Notes under the pieces: generated by a model
Seen by the model: only the letters and a program-made list of their open reading frames with translations
The model's database searches: none
Told to the model about the DNA's origin: nothing
Shown here: positions 24,652 to 32,160 of the stretch, one piece after another
Layout of the letters: each line of letters opens with the position of its first letter
Position numbering within the stretch: position 1 is the stretch's first letter
Assembly (NCBI RefSeq): GCF_014204525.1
Contig: NZ_JACHLP010000006.1
Location: forward strand, 290,360 to 354,359
DNA from: Roseateles oligotrophus
GTDB taxonomy: Bacteria > Pseudomonadota > Gammaproteobacteria > Burkholderiales > Burkholderiaceae_C
Direction: 5' to 3'
DNA: 64,000 nucleotides
Made by a program: the position numbers and the translations under genes

Positions 24652-25521
24652 CTATTGCCAGCTCAGCGGTTGAATCCGGTAGTAACGACTCAGCTGCTCG
24701 TACAGCGCCGGATGCAGCTGGGCCAGCTCCGCCGGGCGCTCGAAGAACAGCTCGCTGCAGACGGCGAAGAACTCCGCCGGGTCGGTGGCGGCATAGGGGG
24801 CTATCAGGCCGACCGTGGTTTGCAGGCCCTGGGCGGCATCGCGCTCGGCCTGGGCCAGCCGGGCCCGCAAGGCGTCGAACTCGGCCTGCATCACGCCGGA
24901 CCAGCGGCGATAGGCCAGGGCCGTGGCGAGCGGCGGTGCGCCGTTGGCAAAGCCCTTGACCTGATCGAGCTGATGGGCGAATTCGTGGATGACGACGTTG
25001 TGGCCATCGGTCGGGTCGGCCGCGCCCTGCAGCACGTCCTGCCAGGACAGCAAGACCTGACCCTGCACCCAGCTCTCCCCGCTGAGGGCGCGGCGCTGCT
25101 CCAGCTGCACGCCGGCCATGCCGGTGTGCGGGCGCTCGACGACAAAGGCCCCGGGGTAGAGCAGGATCTGCTTGAGCTTGGGGTAGTAACCGCGCCGCGC
25201 GCCCAGCAGGGGCAGGCAGGCCTGGGCGGCCAGGGTGACGCGCATCTCGTCCGTCACCTTGAGACCGGCGCAGCCGATGATGGGTTTCTCGGCCAGCAAG
25301 ACCTGGATATCGCCCTTGAGCCGCAGCTGCAGATCGGCCGGCAGGCGCTGCACGGCGGGCACCCGCTTGCGCAGAATGCGGCGCCAGGCCAGCGGAAAGG
25401 GCTGCTCGCGCAATTTCTGCCGCTTGCGCGCCAGCAGCCAGGGGGCCGCGGCCAGCCATAGCGCCAGGCCCAGACCGAAGGCCAGCACGATGAGGAGGGT
25501 GATGAGGCCGGTCTTGTCCAT
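24652..25521 (-). CDS. M90/MtfA-like zinc metallopeptidase
   Basis: A 289-residue protein with the M90 motif HEFAH at 179-183 and a downstream FFAVCSELFFERP segment that supplies the third zinc ligand (Glu). E. coli MtfA is a cytosolic aminopeptidase that binds the glucose-PTS repressor Mlc; this one has an N-terminal hydrophobic helix (LITLLIVLAFGLGLALWLAA), so it may be membrane-anchored. The start at 25521 (MDKTG) is chosen over upstream in-frame codons that reach into the divergent MFS gene. The stop is 25 bp from the convergent MFS stop at 24626. Confidence 0.88.
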   Translation of the reverse strand: MDKTGLITLLIVLAFGLGLALWLAAAPWLLARKRQKLREQPFPLAWRRILRKRVPAVQRLPADLQLRLKGDIQVLLAEKPIIGCAGLKVTDEMRVTLAAQACLPLLGARRGYYPKLKQILLYPGAFVVERPHTGMAGVQLEQRRALSGESWVQGQVLLSWQDVLQGAADPTDGHNVVIHEFAHQLDQVKGFANGAPPLATALAYRRWSGVMQAEFDALRARLAQAERDAAQGLQTTVGLIAPYAATDPAEFFAVCSELFFERPAELAQLHPALYEQLSRYYRIQPLSWQ

Positions 25522-25621
25522 GCTGTGCTGGCACTTGGGCCCGCCCGGCGCGATTGCAAGAGCGGGCGGCAAAATCCCCGCTGCACAGCCGGGGCCTGGG
25601 CTTGGGCTAAGCTGGGGCCCC

Positions 25622-26845
25622 ATGCACACAGCCCATGCCGCGCACAGCCCCCGCCCCCTGCAAGCCTGGCAGGTGATTCTGGGCGGCATCAGCGGCCTGC
25701 TGCTGACCATAGGGCTGGCGCGTTTTGCCTATACGCCCTTGCTGCCGCTGATGCAGGCGCAGGCCGGCCTGTCGGATGTGACGGGCGGCTGGCTGGCCGC
25801 CATCAATTACCTGGGCTATATGAGCGGTGCCCTGCTGGCCTCCTGGCTGGAGGATCCCAGGCTGCGCCAGCGCCTCTACAGCCTGGGCCTGCCGCTCAGC
25901 CTGCTGATCACCGCCTTGATGAGCTTGGGGGAGGGGCAGCTGTGGGTCTGGGTCTTGTCGCGTTATCTGGGCGGCTTGTGCGGCGCGGCCGGCATGTTGC
26001 TGGGTTCGGGCCTGGTGCTGGGCTGGCTGATGCGGGCCGGCCATAGGCCCGAGCTGGGCCTGCACTTCACCGGCCTGGGCCTGGGCATCGCCGTCTCGGC
26101 CCTGGGCGCCATGGCGATGACGGCCCTGCACTGGAACTGGGCCCGGCAATGGCAGGGCTTTGCCCTGCTGGGCCTGCTCTTTTTGCTGCCGGCCTGGGCC
26201 TGGCGGCCGCCCGTACCGCCGGCCTTGCCGGCCAGCCATGCGGCCGAGCCCGGCTCGCGCACGCCCAGCCGCGCCTGGACGGCCTTGATGACGGCCATTT
26301 ACTTCTGTGCCGGCTGGGGCTTTGTCATCAGCGCCACCTTCACCGTCACCATCGTCGAGCGCCAGCCTGTGCTGGCCGGTCTGGGCCCGCTGGCCTGGTT
26401 GCTGGTGGGTCTGGCCGCGACACCGGCCGTGTTTTTGTGGGACCGGGTCGCGCGCCGGGTTGGCGAGCTGCAGGCCTTGTTGATCGCCTTCGGCCTGCAA
26501 TGCCTGGCCGTGCTGGTGCCGGCTTTGTCGGACAGCCTGGCGGCGGCCCTGTGCGGGGCCTTGCTTTACGGCGCCACCTTCATCGGCATCGTCAGCATGA
26601 CGCTGGCCCTGGTGGGCCGGCGCTCGCCCGCCAACCCCGGCAAGGCGATGGCGCGGCTGACGCTCAGCTATGGCGTGGCGCAAGTCTGCGCGCCCGCGCT
26701 CAGCGGCGCCATGGCCCAGGCCAGCGGCAATTACCGCGCGGCCCTGCTGCTGACGGCGGCCGTGCTGCTGCTGGGCATGGTGGGTCTGGCGCTGCTGCTG
26801 CGGCTGGAAGGGCGCGACCCCGCTGGGATCGCAAACAAGTTCTGA
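25622..26845 (+). CDS. YbfB/YjiJ-family MFS transporter
   Basis: A 407-residue membrane protein of the YbfB/YjiJ branch of the major facilitator superfamily, with about 12 helices. Helix 1 has the subfamily sequence LTIGLARFAYTPLLPLMQ, followed by WLAAINYLGYMSGALLA; the second half begins near TALMTAIYFCAGWGFVISAT. Members are often called putative arabinose or sugar efflux proteins without direct evidence. It is divergent from the MtfA-like gene over a 100-bp gap, and 47 bp separate it from the following lectin-like gene. Confidence 0.87.
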   Translation: MHTAHAAHSPRPLQAWQVILGGISGLLLTIGLARFAYTPLLPLMQAQAGLSDVTGGWLAAINYLGYMSGALLASWLEDPRLRQRLYSLGLPLSLLITALMSLGEGQLWVWVLSRYLGGLCGAAGMLLGSGLVLGWLMRAGHRPELGLHFTGLGLGIAVSALGAMAMTALHWNWARQWQGFALLGLLFLLPAWAWRPPVPPALPASHAAEPGSRTPSRAWTALMTAIYFCAGWGFVISATFTVTIVERQPVLAGLGPLAWLLVGLAATPAVFLWDRVARRVGELQALLIAFGLQCLAVLVPALSDSLAAALCGALLYGATFIGIVSMTLALVGRRSPANPGKAMARLTLSYGVAQVCAPALSGAMAQASGNYRAALLLTAAVLLLGMVGLALLLRLEGRDPAGIANKF

Positions 26846-26892
26846 GGTGGGCTGCTTTTAAACTGCGGCCCCAACCATCAGCGGAGCCTGTC

Positions 26893-27729
26893 TTGACGTC
26901 CTCTCCATTCAATCGCCTTGTCTGCGGCCTGAGCCTGGCGGCCATGCTGGCACCCAGCGCCCCGGCCCAGGCGGCCGAGCAAACCGTGGAGCTGCGTTCG
27001 CGCGGCGGCTACGAGTCCATGCCCCTGGCCGCCGGCACGCGGGATGTGGAACTGCTCGAACAGCTGAGCGGCGCCTGCCGCTTCAACCGCAGCTGGGGCT
27101 TTGACCTCAGCAATAAGGAGCTATGGGTCAACCAGGGCTGTGCGGCGCGCTTCAAGATCGTGGGCAAGCCCTTGGACAAGGGCCAGGAAGGCGGCCAGGA
27201 CGAAGCCAAGGAGGGCAGCGGCGTCAACCCCGCCATCGCCCTGGCGGCCTTGGCGGCGATTGCCGGTGTGGCCGTGCTGGCCAGCCGCGACCGCGACCGC
27301 GATGAGGGCAATCACAATAACCAAGACCCGGTGGGCCCCAGCAATCCCGACGCGCGCGAGCGCCCGCTGCGCGCCTACGGCGGTTTGTGTGTGGACGTCG
27401 AGGGCGATGCCCGCCAGGGCGCGGGCGCCATCCTGTTCCGCTGCCATGGCGGCAGCAACCAGCGCTTCAGCCTGGGCCGTGGCGGCGAGCTGCGGGTGGG
27501 CGGCAATCTATGCCTGGATGTGGAAGGTGGCAATGGGGCGGACGGCACTCGCCTGATCGCCTGGCGCTGTAACGGCCAAAGCAATCAGCGCTGGAACTTC
27601 TACGGCGATCAGATCCGCAGCCAACTCAATGGCAAGTGCATGGATGTGCGGGACGGCCGTTTCCGGCCCGGCCAGGCGGTTCAGCTCTACCGCTGCAATG
27701 GCAGCGACGCGCAGCGCTGGAGTTGGTGA
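26893..27729 (+). CDS. Exported DUF3011 and ricin-type lectin protein
   Basis: A 278-residue exported protein. A signal peptide (ending about SAPAQA) is followed by a DUF3011-like cysteine region (VELRSRGGYESMPL, GACRFNRSWGFDLSNKELWV, QGCAARFKI), then a hydrophobic stretch (AIALAALAAIAGVAVLA) and an acidic/Asp-Arg linker. The C-terminal ~130 residues form a ricin B-like beta-trefoil, with repeats ending NQRF, NQRW and AQRW and two Cys per repeat. It may bind carbohydrate at the cell surface. The likely start is TTG at 26893, because the next ATG (26944) would cut away the signal peptide. Confidence 0.8.
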   Translation: MTSSPFNRLVCGLSLAAMLAPSAPAQAAEQTVELRSRGGYESMPLAAGTRDVELLEQLSGACRFNRSWGFDLSNKELWVNQGCAARFKIVGKPLDKGQEGGQDEAKEGSGVNPAIALAALAAIAGVAVLASRDRDRDEGNHNNQDPVGPSNPDARERPLRAYGGLCVDVEGDARQGAGAILFRCHGGSNQRFSLGRGGELRVGGNLCLDVEGGNGADGTRLIAWRCNGQSNQRWNFYGDQIRSQLNGKCMDVRDGRFRPGQAVQLYRCNGSDAQRWSW

Positions 27730-27758
27730 ACTGCGGGGCCTGCCGGGTTCCTGGCGTC

Positions 27759-28235
27759 TCACCCTCTCAGACCCGCCAGTTGCTGGCGGACGGAAGCATT
27801 GATCATGCGCAGCTCGGCCAGGGTGGCCTCGATCTGCGCGCGCTTTTCTTCCAGCGCCTCGATCGCCTGGTTGCTGCGCTCCAGGGTGAATTGCAGCTGC
27901 TTGGTCCGGCCCTCGCCGCGGCTGCCGTAGAGGTCGAGGAACTGCTTGATCTCGGCCAGCGAGGAGCCCAGGCCCTTGGCCCGCTGGATCAGGCTCAGGC
28001 GCACCCGGTCGCGCTGGGTGTAGACCCGCGCGCCGTTGACGCGGCGCGGCGCCAGCAAGCCCTTGTCCTCGTAGAAGCGGATGGCGCGTGGCGAGAGCCC
28101 GAACTCCCGGCACAGCTCGGTGATGCCGAACAAGGCTTCGGCCGGCGCTGCCGCGCCGAGGTCTTCCACCGTGCGGGCCGCGGCGCGGGCTGGGCTGGCC
28201 TTGCGGCGGCTCTTGTCGTTCAGAACGGCTGACAT
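27759..28235 (-). CDS. MerR-family regulator
   Basis: A 158-residue regulator with a MerR winged helix-turn-helix (residues ~36-75: FGITELCREFGLSPRAIRFY, EDKGLLAPRR) and a dimerising coiled coil (SLAEIKQFLDLYGSRGEGRT, IEALEEKRAQIEATLAEL). It lacks metal-binding cysteines and resembles the LiuR/acyl-CoA-catabolism type. No catabolic genes are adjacent. Upstream, TCACCTC at 28360-28366 and GAGGTGA at 28385-28391 form a dyad that could be its operator, although the 18-nt separation is wide for MerR. A tiny frame (28250-28306) lies 14 bp before the ATG. Confidence 0.85.
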   Translation of the reverse strand: MSAVLNDKSRRKASPARAAARTVEDLGAAAPAEALFGITELCREFGLSPRAIRFYEDKGLLAPRRVNGARVYTQRDRVRLSLIQRAKGLGSSLAEIKQFLDLYGSRGEGRTKQLQFTLERSNQAIEALEEKRAQIEATLAELRMINASVRQQLAGLRG

Positions 28236-28249
28236 TCTTGGGCCAGGGT

Positions 28250-28306
28250 TCAGGCCAGGCCTTGCCGGATGGCGTTCAGGCCGGCGGTGATGGCTTGCAT
28301 ATCCAT
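28250..28306 (-). CDS. Possible 18-codon leader or remnant upstream of MerR gene
   Basis: On the minus strand ATG at 28306 opens an 18-codon frame (MDMQAITAGLNAIRQGLA) ending with TGA at 28250-28252, 14 nt upstream of the MerR start. An A/G-rich stretch (AAGAAAG) about 6-12 nt before the ATG could serve as a ribosome site. It might be a leader peptide or the start of a deleted gene. Support is weak. Confidence 0.25.
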   Translation of the reverse strand: MDMQAITAGLNAIRQGLA

Positions 28307-28528
28307 GGCTGGCTTCTTTCTTGTCGGGATCAGGGGCTATGCAGCTTACGCATTTGGTATCACCTCGGCTTCATGGTAATCACTGAGGTGAAAGGGTGCT
28401 GACGTTTACGGCAGCTATACGCCTGGCGAGGCATGCTCGGCCGAGGCCAGGCGGGCGCATCGCCGAAGTAGGGAGGCGCGGCCCGGGCCCAGGACCTATG
28501 CTTGGCAGGCATTCCTCGGGAGGTCACC

Positions 28529-29539
28529 ATGCGCACCGTGCCAAAGCTTGTTGCCGTCTTGCTCCTGCTGGCGAGCAGTTCAAGTGCCCAGGCTTTTGGG
28601 CCGCTAGGCCATCAGACGGTGGGAGGCATCGCCGACCAGCTCTTGCGCGGCAGCGCGGCGGCCGCACGGGTGCGCAGCATTCTGGGCTCGAATCTGCAGA
28701 CGGCGGCCGTCTGGGCCGATTGCGCCAAGGGCGTGGGCCAGGCCAGGTCGGGCGCGCCCTTTGTCTACGATGGCTCCGGCCCTTACCCCGAATGCACGTA
28801 TTACGAGAACCCGGCCAGCCAAAGGGCCATGGAAGCCTTTGTGCGCCGCAATGCCACGCGTTGCTATGCCAATTCCAGCGACGAGGTCTGCCGCCACAAG
28901 TCCTACCACTACACCGATGTGGCGACGACCCAGCCCCGCTATGCCCGCGGCCTGGTCGGCACCAGCGACCATGATCTGGTCGCCGCCATCCAGGCCTGTG
29001 TGGCGGTGCTGCGCGGCCAGCCCGCGCCCGCGCCCTTCAATCTGGCCAGCAAAAAGGAAGCGCTGCGCCTGCTGAGCCACTATCTGGGCGATCTGCACCA
29101 GCCCATGCATGTGCTGTCGGTGTATCTGGACGCGGCCGGTCAGGTGGTGGATCCAGACGCCGGGGTGTTTGATCCCAAGACCAGCACCAAGGGCGCCAAC
29201 ACCATTTGGCTCAAGGGTGCCAAGCTGCATGCCTTGTGGGACGGCGTGCCGGGCCGCCTGGCCACGCGCTTGCTGGCGGGGGAGGGCGCGGCGGCCGCTG
29301 CCCAGGTGCCGGTCACCTCGGGCGGCCCGGAGGGCTGGCCCGAGGCCTGGGCCACCGATACCTTGCTGGCCGGCCGGGCTGCCCTCAGCGTCTTGAGTTT
29401 TGCGCCGCGCGATGCGTCAGGTGTGTGGAAGGCGAGCGCCCCGGCCGATTACAAGGCCAGCCGCGAGGCCTTGCAGCGCGAGCAGATGATCAAGGCCGGC
29501 GCCCGCCTGGCGGCCCTGCTGCAGGATATCTGGCCCTGA
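28529..29539 (+). CDS. S1/P1-type nuclease, exported
   Basis: A 336-residue exported zinc nuclease of the S1/P1 family, which degrades single-stranded nucleic acids or 3'-nucleotides outside the cytoplasm. The signal peptide (MRTVPKLVAVLLLLASSSSAQA) leaves FGPLGHQTVGG at the N-terminus; most relatives begin with Trp, which coordinates zinc through its amino group, so Phe is unusual. Other ligands are visible: YHYTDV, HYLGDLHQPMHV and LHALWD. The ATG at 28529 follows a strong SD (GGGAGG). The family is usually 270-300 residues; the insert around the Cys-rich segment (DCAKGVGQ to EVCRHK) makes this one longer. Confidence 0.9.
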   Translation: MRTVPKLVAVLLLLASSSSAQAFGPLGHQTVGGIADQLLRGSAAAARVRSILGSNLQTAAVWADCAKGVGQARSGAPFVYDGSGPYPECTYYENPASQRAMEAFVRRNATRCYANSSDEVCRHKSYHYTDVATTQPRYARGLVGTSDHDLVAAIQACVAVLRGQPAPAPFNLASKKEALRLLSHYLGDLHQPMHVLSVYLDAAGQVVDPDAGVFDPKTSTKGANTIWLKGAKLHALWDGVPGRLATRLLAGEGAAAAAQVPVTSGGPEGWPEAWATDTLLAGRAALSVLSFAPRDASGVWKASAPADYKASREALQREQMIKAGARLAALLQDIWP

Positions 29540-29561
29540 GCGACTAGAGCCGGCGGCCTGC

Positions 29562-30551
29562 TCAGTCGCTTGGGTCCGCGGCCGGGTCTTCGCTGGCTGA
29601 GGCCGCAGGCGCGGGCGCTGCTTCGGCCAGGGGCTGGGTCTTTTTCTTTTTGCCCTTGCCGGCCTTGGCCTTGCGCTCGGCCTCGATCAGATCGGCCGCG
29701 GCCTGCCAGCGCAGAAACTCTTCCGGTGTTTCCAGCGTGATGCGGCCGAGGATGTTCTGGCGGAATTCGTAGATCAGCACTTCGGCTGCTTTTTGCAGAT
29801 TGACCCGGCCGCCGCTGAGCATGGCGCCGCGCTTCTTGCCGATGGCGCTCAGCAAGGCCTCGTCGCCCAGGCCGGCGACCTCGCTGAGCTTGTAGCGGGC
29901 CTCGATCAGGCCGGCATAGTTGTCGCGCAGATAGGCGATCAGCTCCAGCGCCACTTCTTCCTCGTCAAAGGCATTGCGGCCGATGGCGCCGCTGGCGGCC
30001 AGGTTGTAGCCGCTTTCCTCGACGCTGATGCGCGGCCACAGCATGCCGGGGGTGTCGAAGAGGTAGAAGTCGTTCTCCAGCACCAGTTTTTGCTCCACCT
30101 TGGTGATGCCGGGCTCGTCGCCGGTCTTGGCGGCGCGTTTGGACAGCAAGGTGTTGATCAGCGTGGACTTGCCCACATTGGGGATGCCGCAGATCAGCAC
30201 CCGCACCGGCTTGACCATGCCGCCGCGCAGGGGGGCCAGTTCGCGGCAGGCCTTGATCAGCGCCTGGGCGGGGGCTTTGACGCTGGCGTCCAGGCCGATG
30301 GCGTGGGTGTCGGGCTGGGCCTTGTAATGCGCCAGCCACAGAGCGGTGCGCTCGGGGTCGGCAAGGTCTTGCTTGTTCAGCAGCTTGAGCGTGGGTTTGC
30401 CCTGGGTCAGCTGGGCCAGCAGGGGGTTGGCGCTGGAGCCCGGGCAGCGGGCATCCAGCATCTCGATCACCACATCGAGCCCGGCCTTCATGCGATCGTT
30501 GATCGCGTTCCGGGTGGAATTCATATGCCCGGGGAACCAGTGGATGGCCAT
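29562..30551 (-). CDS. ylqF: Ribosome biogenesis GTPase YlqF/RbgA-like
   Basis: A 329-residue circularly permuted GTPase. The G4 motif NKQD (59-62) comes before G1 GIPNVGKST (122-130) and G3 DTPG (166-169), the family signature. The N-terminus (MAIHWFPGHM) and C-terminal segment with GRVNLQKAAEVLIYEFR match YlqF, which in Bacillus assists 50S subunit assembly; the role in betaproteobacteria is assumed. The C-terminal Lys/Ala/Pro-rich tail (residues ~285-329) is a lineage extension. ATG 30551 begins the conserved MAIHW; in-frame codons extend to 30830 but are not conserved. Confidence 0.9.
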   Translation of the reverse strand: MAIHWFPGHMNSTRNAINDRMKAGLDVVIEMLDARCPGSSANPLLAQLTQGKPTLKLLNKQDLADPERTALWLAHYKAQPDTHAIGLDASVKAPAQALIKACRELAPLRGGMVKPVRVLICGIPNVGKSTLINTLLSKRAAKTGDEPGITKVEQKLVLENDFYLFDTPGMLWPRISVEESGYNLAASGAIGRNAFDEEEVALELIAYLRDNYAGLIEARYKLSEVAGLGDEALLSAIGKKRGAMLSGGRVNLQKAAEVLIYEFRQNILGRITLETPEEFLRWQAAADLIEAERKAKAGKGKKKKTQPLAEAAPAPAASASEDPAADPSD

Positions 30552-30925
30552 CGTCTTGTGCTCTCTCGTGCGGCGGGGGCCGCGCTGCAAAAAATAGCTA
30601 TTGTCCCCGACCCGGGCAGGGCCGGCTTCAGCCGCTCTGCCCAGCGCGGCCCGGGCGGCCTGCGACTTTGTAATCAGCTGTGCGCCGCATCCCCATGAAT
30701 TAGGGGGTGGGCGGCTTACAGCTTGTTGCATGATTCCTGATGGCCTGGGGCAAGATGATGGCGCCTGTTGGCGAAATCCGCTGCGTGTTGGCCTCTTTTG
30801 CAAACGCCGCCGTCTTTCGCCGCTGGGCAAGCCATATCAGGGATGGCAGCAGACGGGCTTGGGCAGCGAGCGGCTTCATATCTCCAACAAAGGTCGCGCC
30901 GGTTTTGGCCAGGCAAGAGGGAATC
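30552..30925. other. Divergent intergenic region, ylqF to cold-shock gene
   Basis: A 374-bp region with no gene I can support. It holds one notable element, the CCCC-N8-GGGG motif at 30689-30707. Short frames here are not conserved in codon use. Confidence 0.5.
30689..30707. promoter_or_regulatory. CCCC-N8-GGGG motif, site 1
   Basis: ATCCCCATGAATTAGGGGG; read on the minus strand it is CCCCCTAATTCATGGGGAT, closely matching sites at 36896-36916 and 57711-57732. It lies about 140 bp upstream of ylqF and 219 bp upstream of the cold-shock gene. A binding site for an unidentified regulator is inferred. Confidence 0.45.
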
Positions 30926-31387
30926 ATGCGCTTCGAGGGCACGCTACAGGATTGGAACTATGAACGGGGTTTCGGCGCCATCGCGCCGGCCCAGGGCGGG
31001 CAGGCCTTGTTTGTCCATGTCTCGGCCTTTCCTGCCGATGGCGTGGCGCCGGCCTTGGGCGAGGCCTTGAGCTTCGAGATGACGGTGGACGCCAAGGGGC
31101 AGAAAAAAGCGGTGCATGTGCTGCGCAGCAAGGGCAAGCAGCTGCCGCCCACCCACACCCTGCTGGTGCCCGCTCCAAAACGCGGGCGTGGCCGCGCCGG
31201 TAGGCGGCGCTGGAAGAGTTATTTATTGCTTGCGCTGGTTCTGCTGGTGGCCGTGCTGTCGCTGCAAGCCTGGTTCAGCAGCATTCGGCCGCGTGACCAT
31301 GGCCAGAATGTGGCCGGCGCGCCGGTGCCGCAGCAGGCGCCCAAGCCGGGCAAGACTCATCAGGTTCAGGGCGTCCCGGGGCGCTGA
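30926..31387 (+). CDS. Membrane-anchored cold-shock-domain protein
   Basis: A 153-residue protein. Residues 1-70 form a cold-shock domain: RFEGTLQDWNYERGFGAIAP (RNP-1-like) and ALFVHVSAF (RNP-2-like), with GEALSFEMTVDAKGQKKAVHV closing the barrel. A basic stretch (KRGRGRAGRRRWK) and one membrane helix (SYLLLALVLLVAVLSLQAWF) follow. This looks like a shortened form of CSD-DUF1294 proteins, in which the usual multi-helix DUF1294 is reduced to one helix. It could hold RNA near the membrane. The ATG at 30926 follows AAGAGGGAA. Confidence 0.8.
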   Translation: MRFEGTLQDWNYERGFGAIAPAQGGQALFVHVSAFPADGVAPALGEALSFEMTVDAKGQKKAVHVLRSKGKQLPPTHTLLVPAPKRGRGRAGRRRWKSYLLLALVLLVAVLSLQAWFSSIRPRDHGQNVAGAPVPQQAPKPGKTHQVQGVPGR

Positions 31388-31394
31388 GCTGGCC

Positions 31395-31898
31395 TCATTC
31401 TTTCGCCCATGGAATGGCGGCGGCCTTGCGCTCGCCATTCTTGCGGGTGCGCAAAATGGCGTCAAAAGCCTGGTTACCGCCGTTGACGATGCTGACCAAC
31501 AGGCTTTTCACGTCCTCGGGGCTGAGCGGCTCGGTGTCTTTGCGGAACTGCTTGACGGCCATGGCCAACATATCGCGTGAGACGGCGGGGTGGGTGGCGA
31601 CGATGACCAGCATGGCGCTGTAGAGATCGGGGAAGCGGCCGCAGATGGCCTTGATGCGGCGCAGGGCCTGGGCCGGCGTCGGGCGGGCGGCCGGGGCGAT
31701 CCAGGCGACCTCGTCATTGGCCGCGCTGAGCGAGGCCTCCAGGCAGCGGATGCGGGTTTGCAGATACTCGAAGTCCTGGGCCGCCAGGGCCATGCCGTCG
31801 GCTTCCACATCGCTTTCCGCCTGGTTGTAGCGCTCCTGCACCATGGCATCGAGGGCAGCCTCCAGTTCGAGCAGAGTCATAGCGGGAACATCGGCCAT
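31395..31898 (-). CDS. Hypothetical protein
   Basis: A 167-residue cytoplasmic protein from ATG 31898 (an in-frame upstream start at 31910 adds 4 residues). It is predicted mostly helical: MTLLELEAALDAMVQERYNQ, then DFEYLQTRIRCLEASLSAAN (possible coiled coil) and LAMAVKQFRKDTEPLSPEDV. No known domain is apparent. It is convergent with the cold-shock gene (7 bp between stops), and codon use is ordinary for the region. Confidence 0.6.
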   Translation of the reverse strand: MADVPAMTLLELEAALDAMVQERYNQAESDVEADGMALAAQDFEYLQTRIRCLEASLSAANDEVAWIAPAARPTPAQALRRIKAICGRFPDLYSAMLVIVATHPAVSRDMLAMAVKQFRKDTEPLSPEDVKSLLVSIVNGGNQAFDAILRTRKNGERKAAAIPWAKE

Positions 31899-32028
31899 GG
31901 TGGAGCGCACTCCTTGCTGCGGCGGTCTTTGGGACTTCGGCCTGGCGAGCCCAAACTTGAGGCCTCGGGAAGTTACTCTTGATCGGCCCGGCGGCTTGCG
32001 TCAGCATGGGCCAGTTCAGGAGACCGCC

Positions 32029-32124
32029 ATGCCCCAAACCCTCGCCCATTTGAAGACCCGCCACAAGCTGATGCTGGCCGTCGTCCTGCTGATGGCCGCA
32101 GCGGGTGCGGTGGTCGTTTTCTGA
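32029..32124 (+). CDS. Small single-helix membrane peptide
   Basis: A 31-codon frame: a basic N-terminus (MPQTLAHLKTRHK) followed by a hydrophobic helix (LMLAVVLLMAAAGAVVVF) that runs to the stop. An SD-like CAGGAGA sits 6-8 nt before the ATG. Small proteins of this shape are common but often missed. No partner is apparent: it lies between the convergent oleate hydratase gene and the divergent hypothetical gene at 31898. Confidence 0.45.
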   Translation: MPQTLAHLKTRHKLMLAVVLLMAAAGAVVVF

Positions 32125-32160
32125 GCGGGGCGGCGGCTCGGCTTTCCACCACCACCCGGC

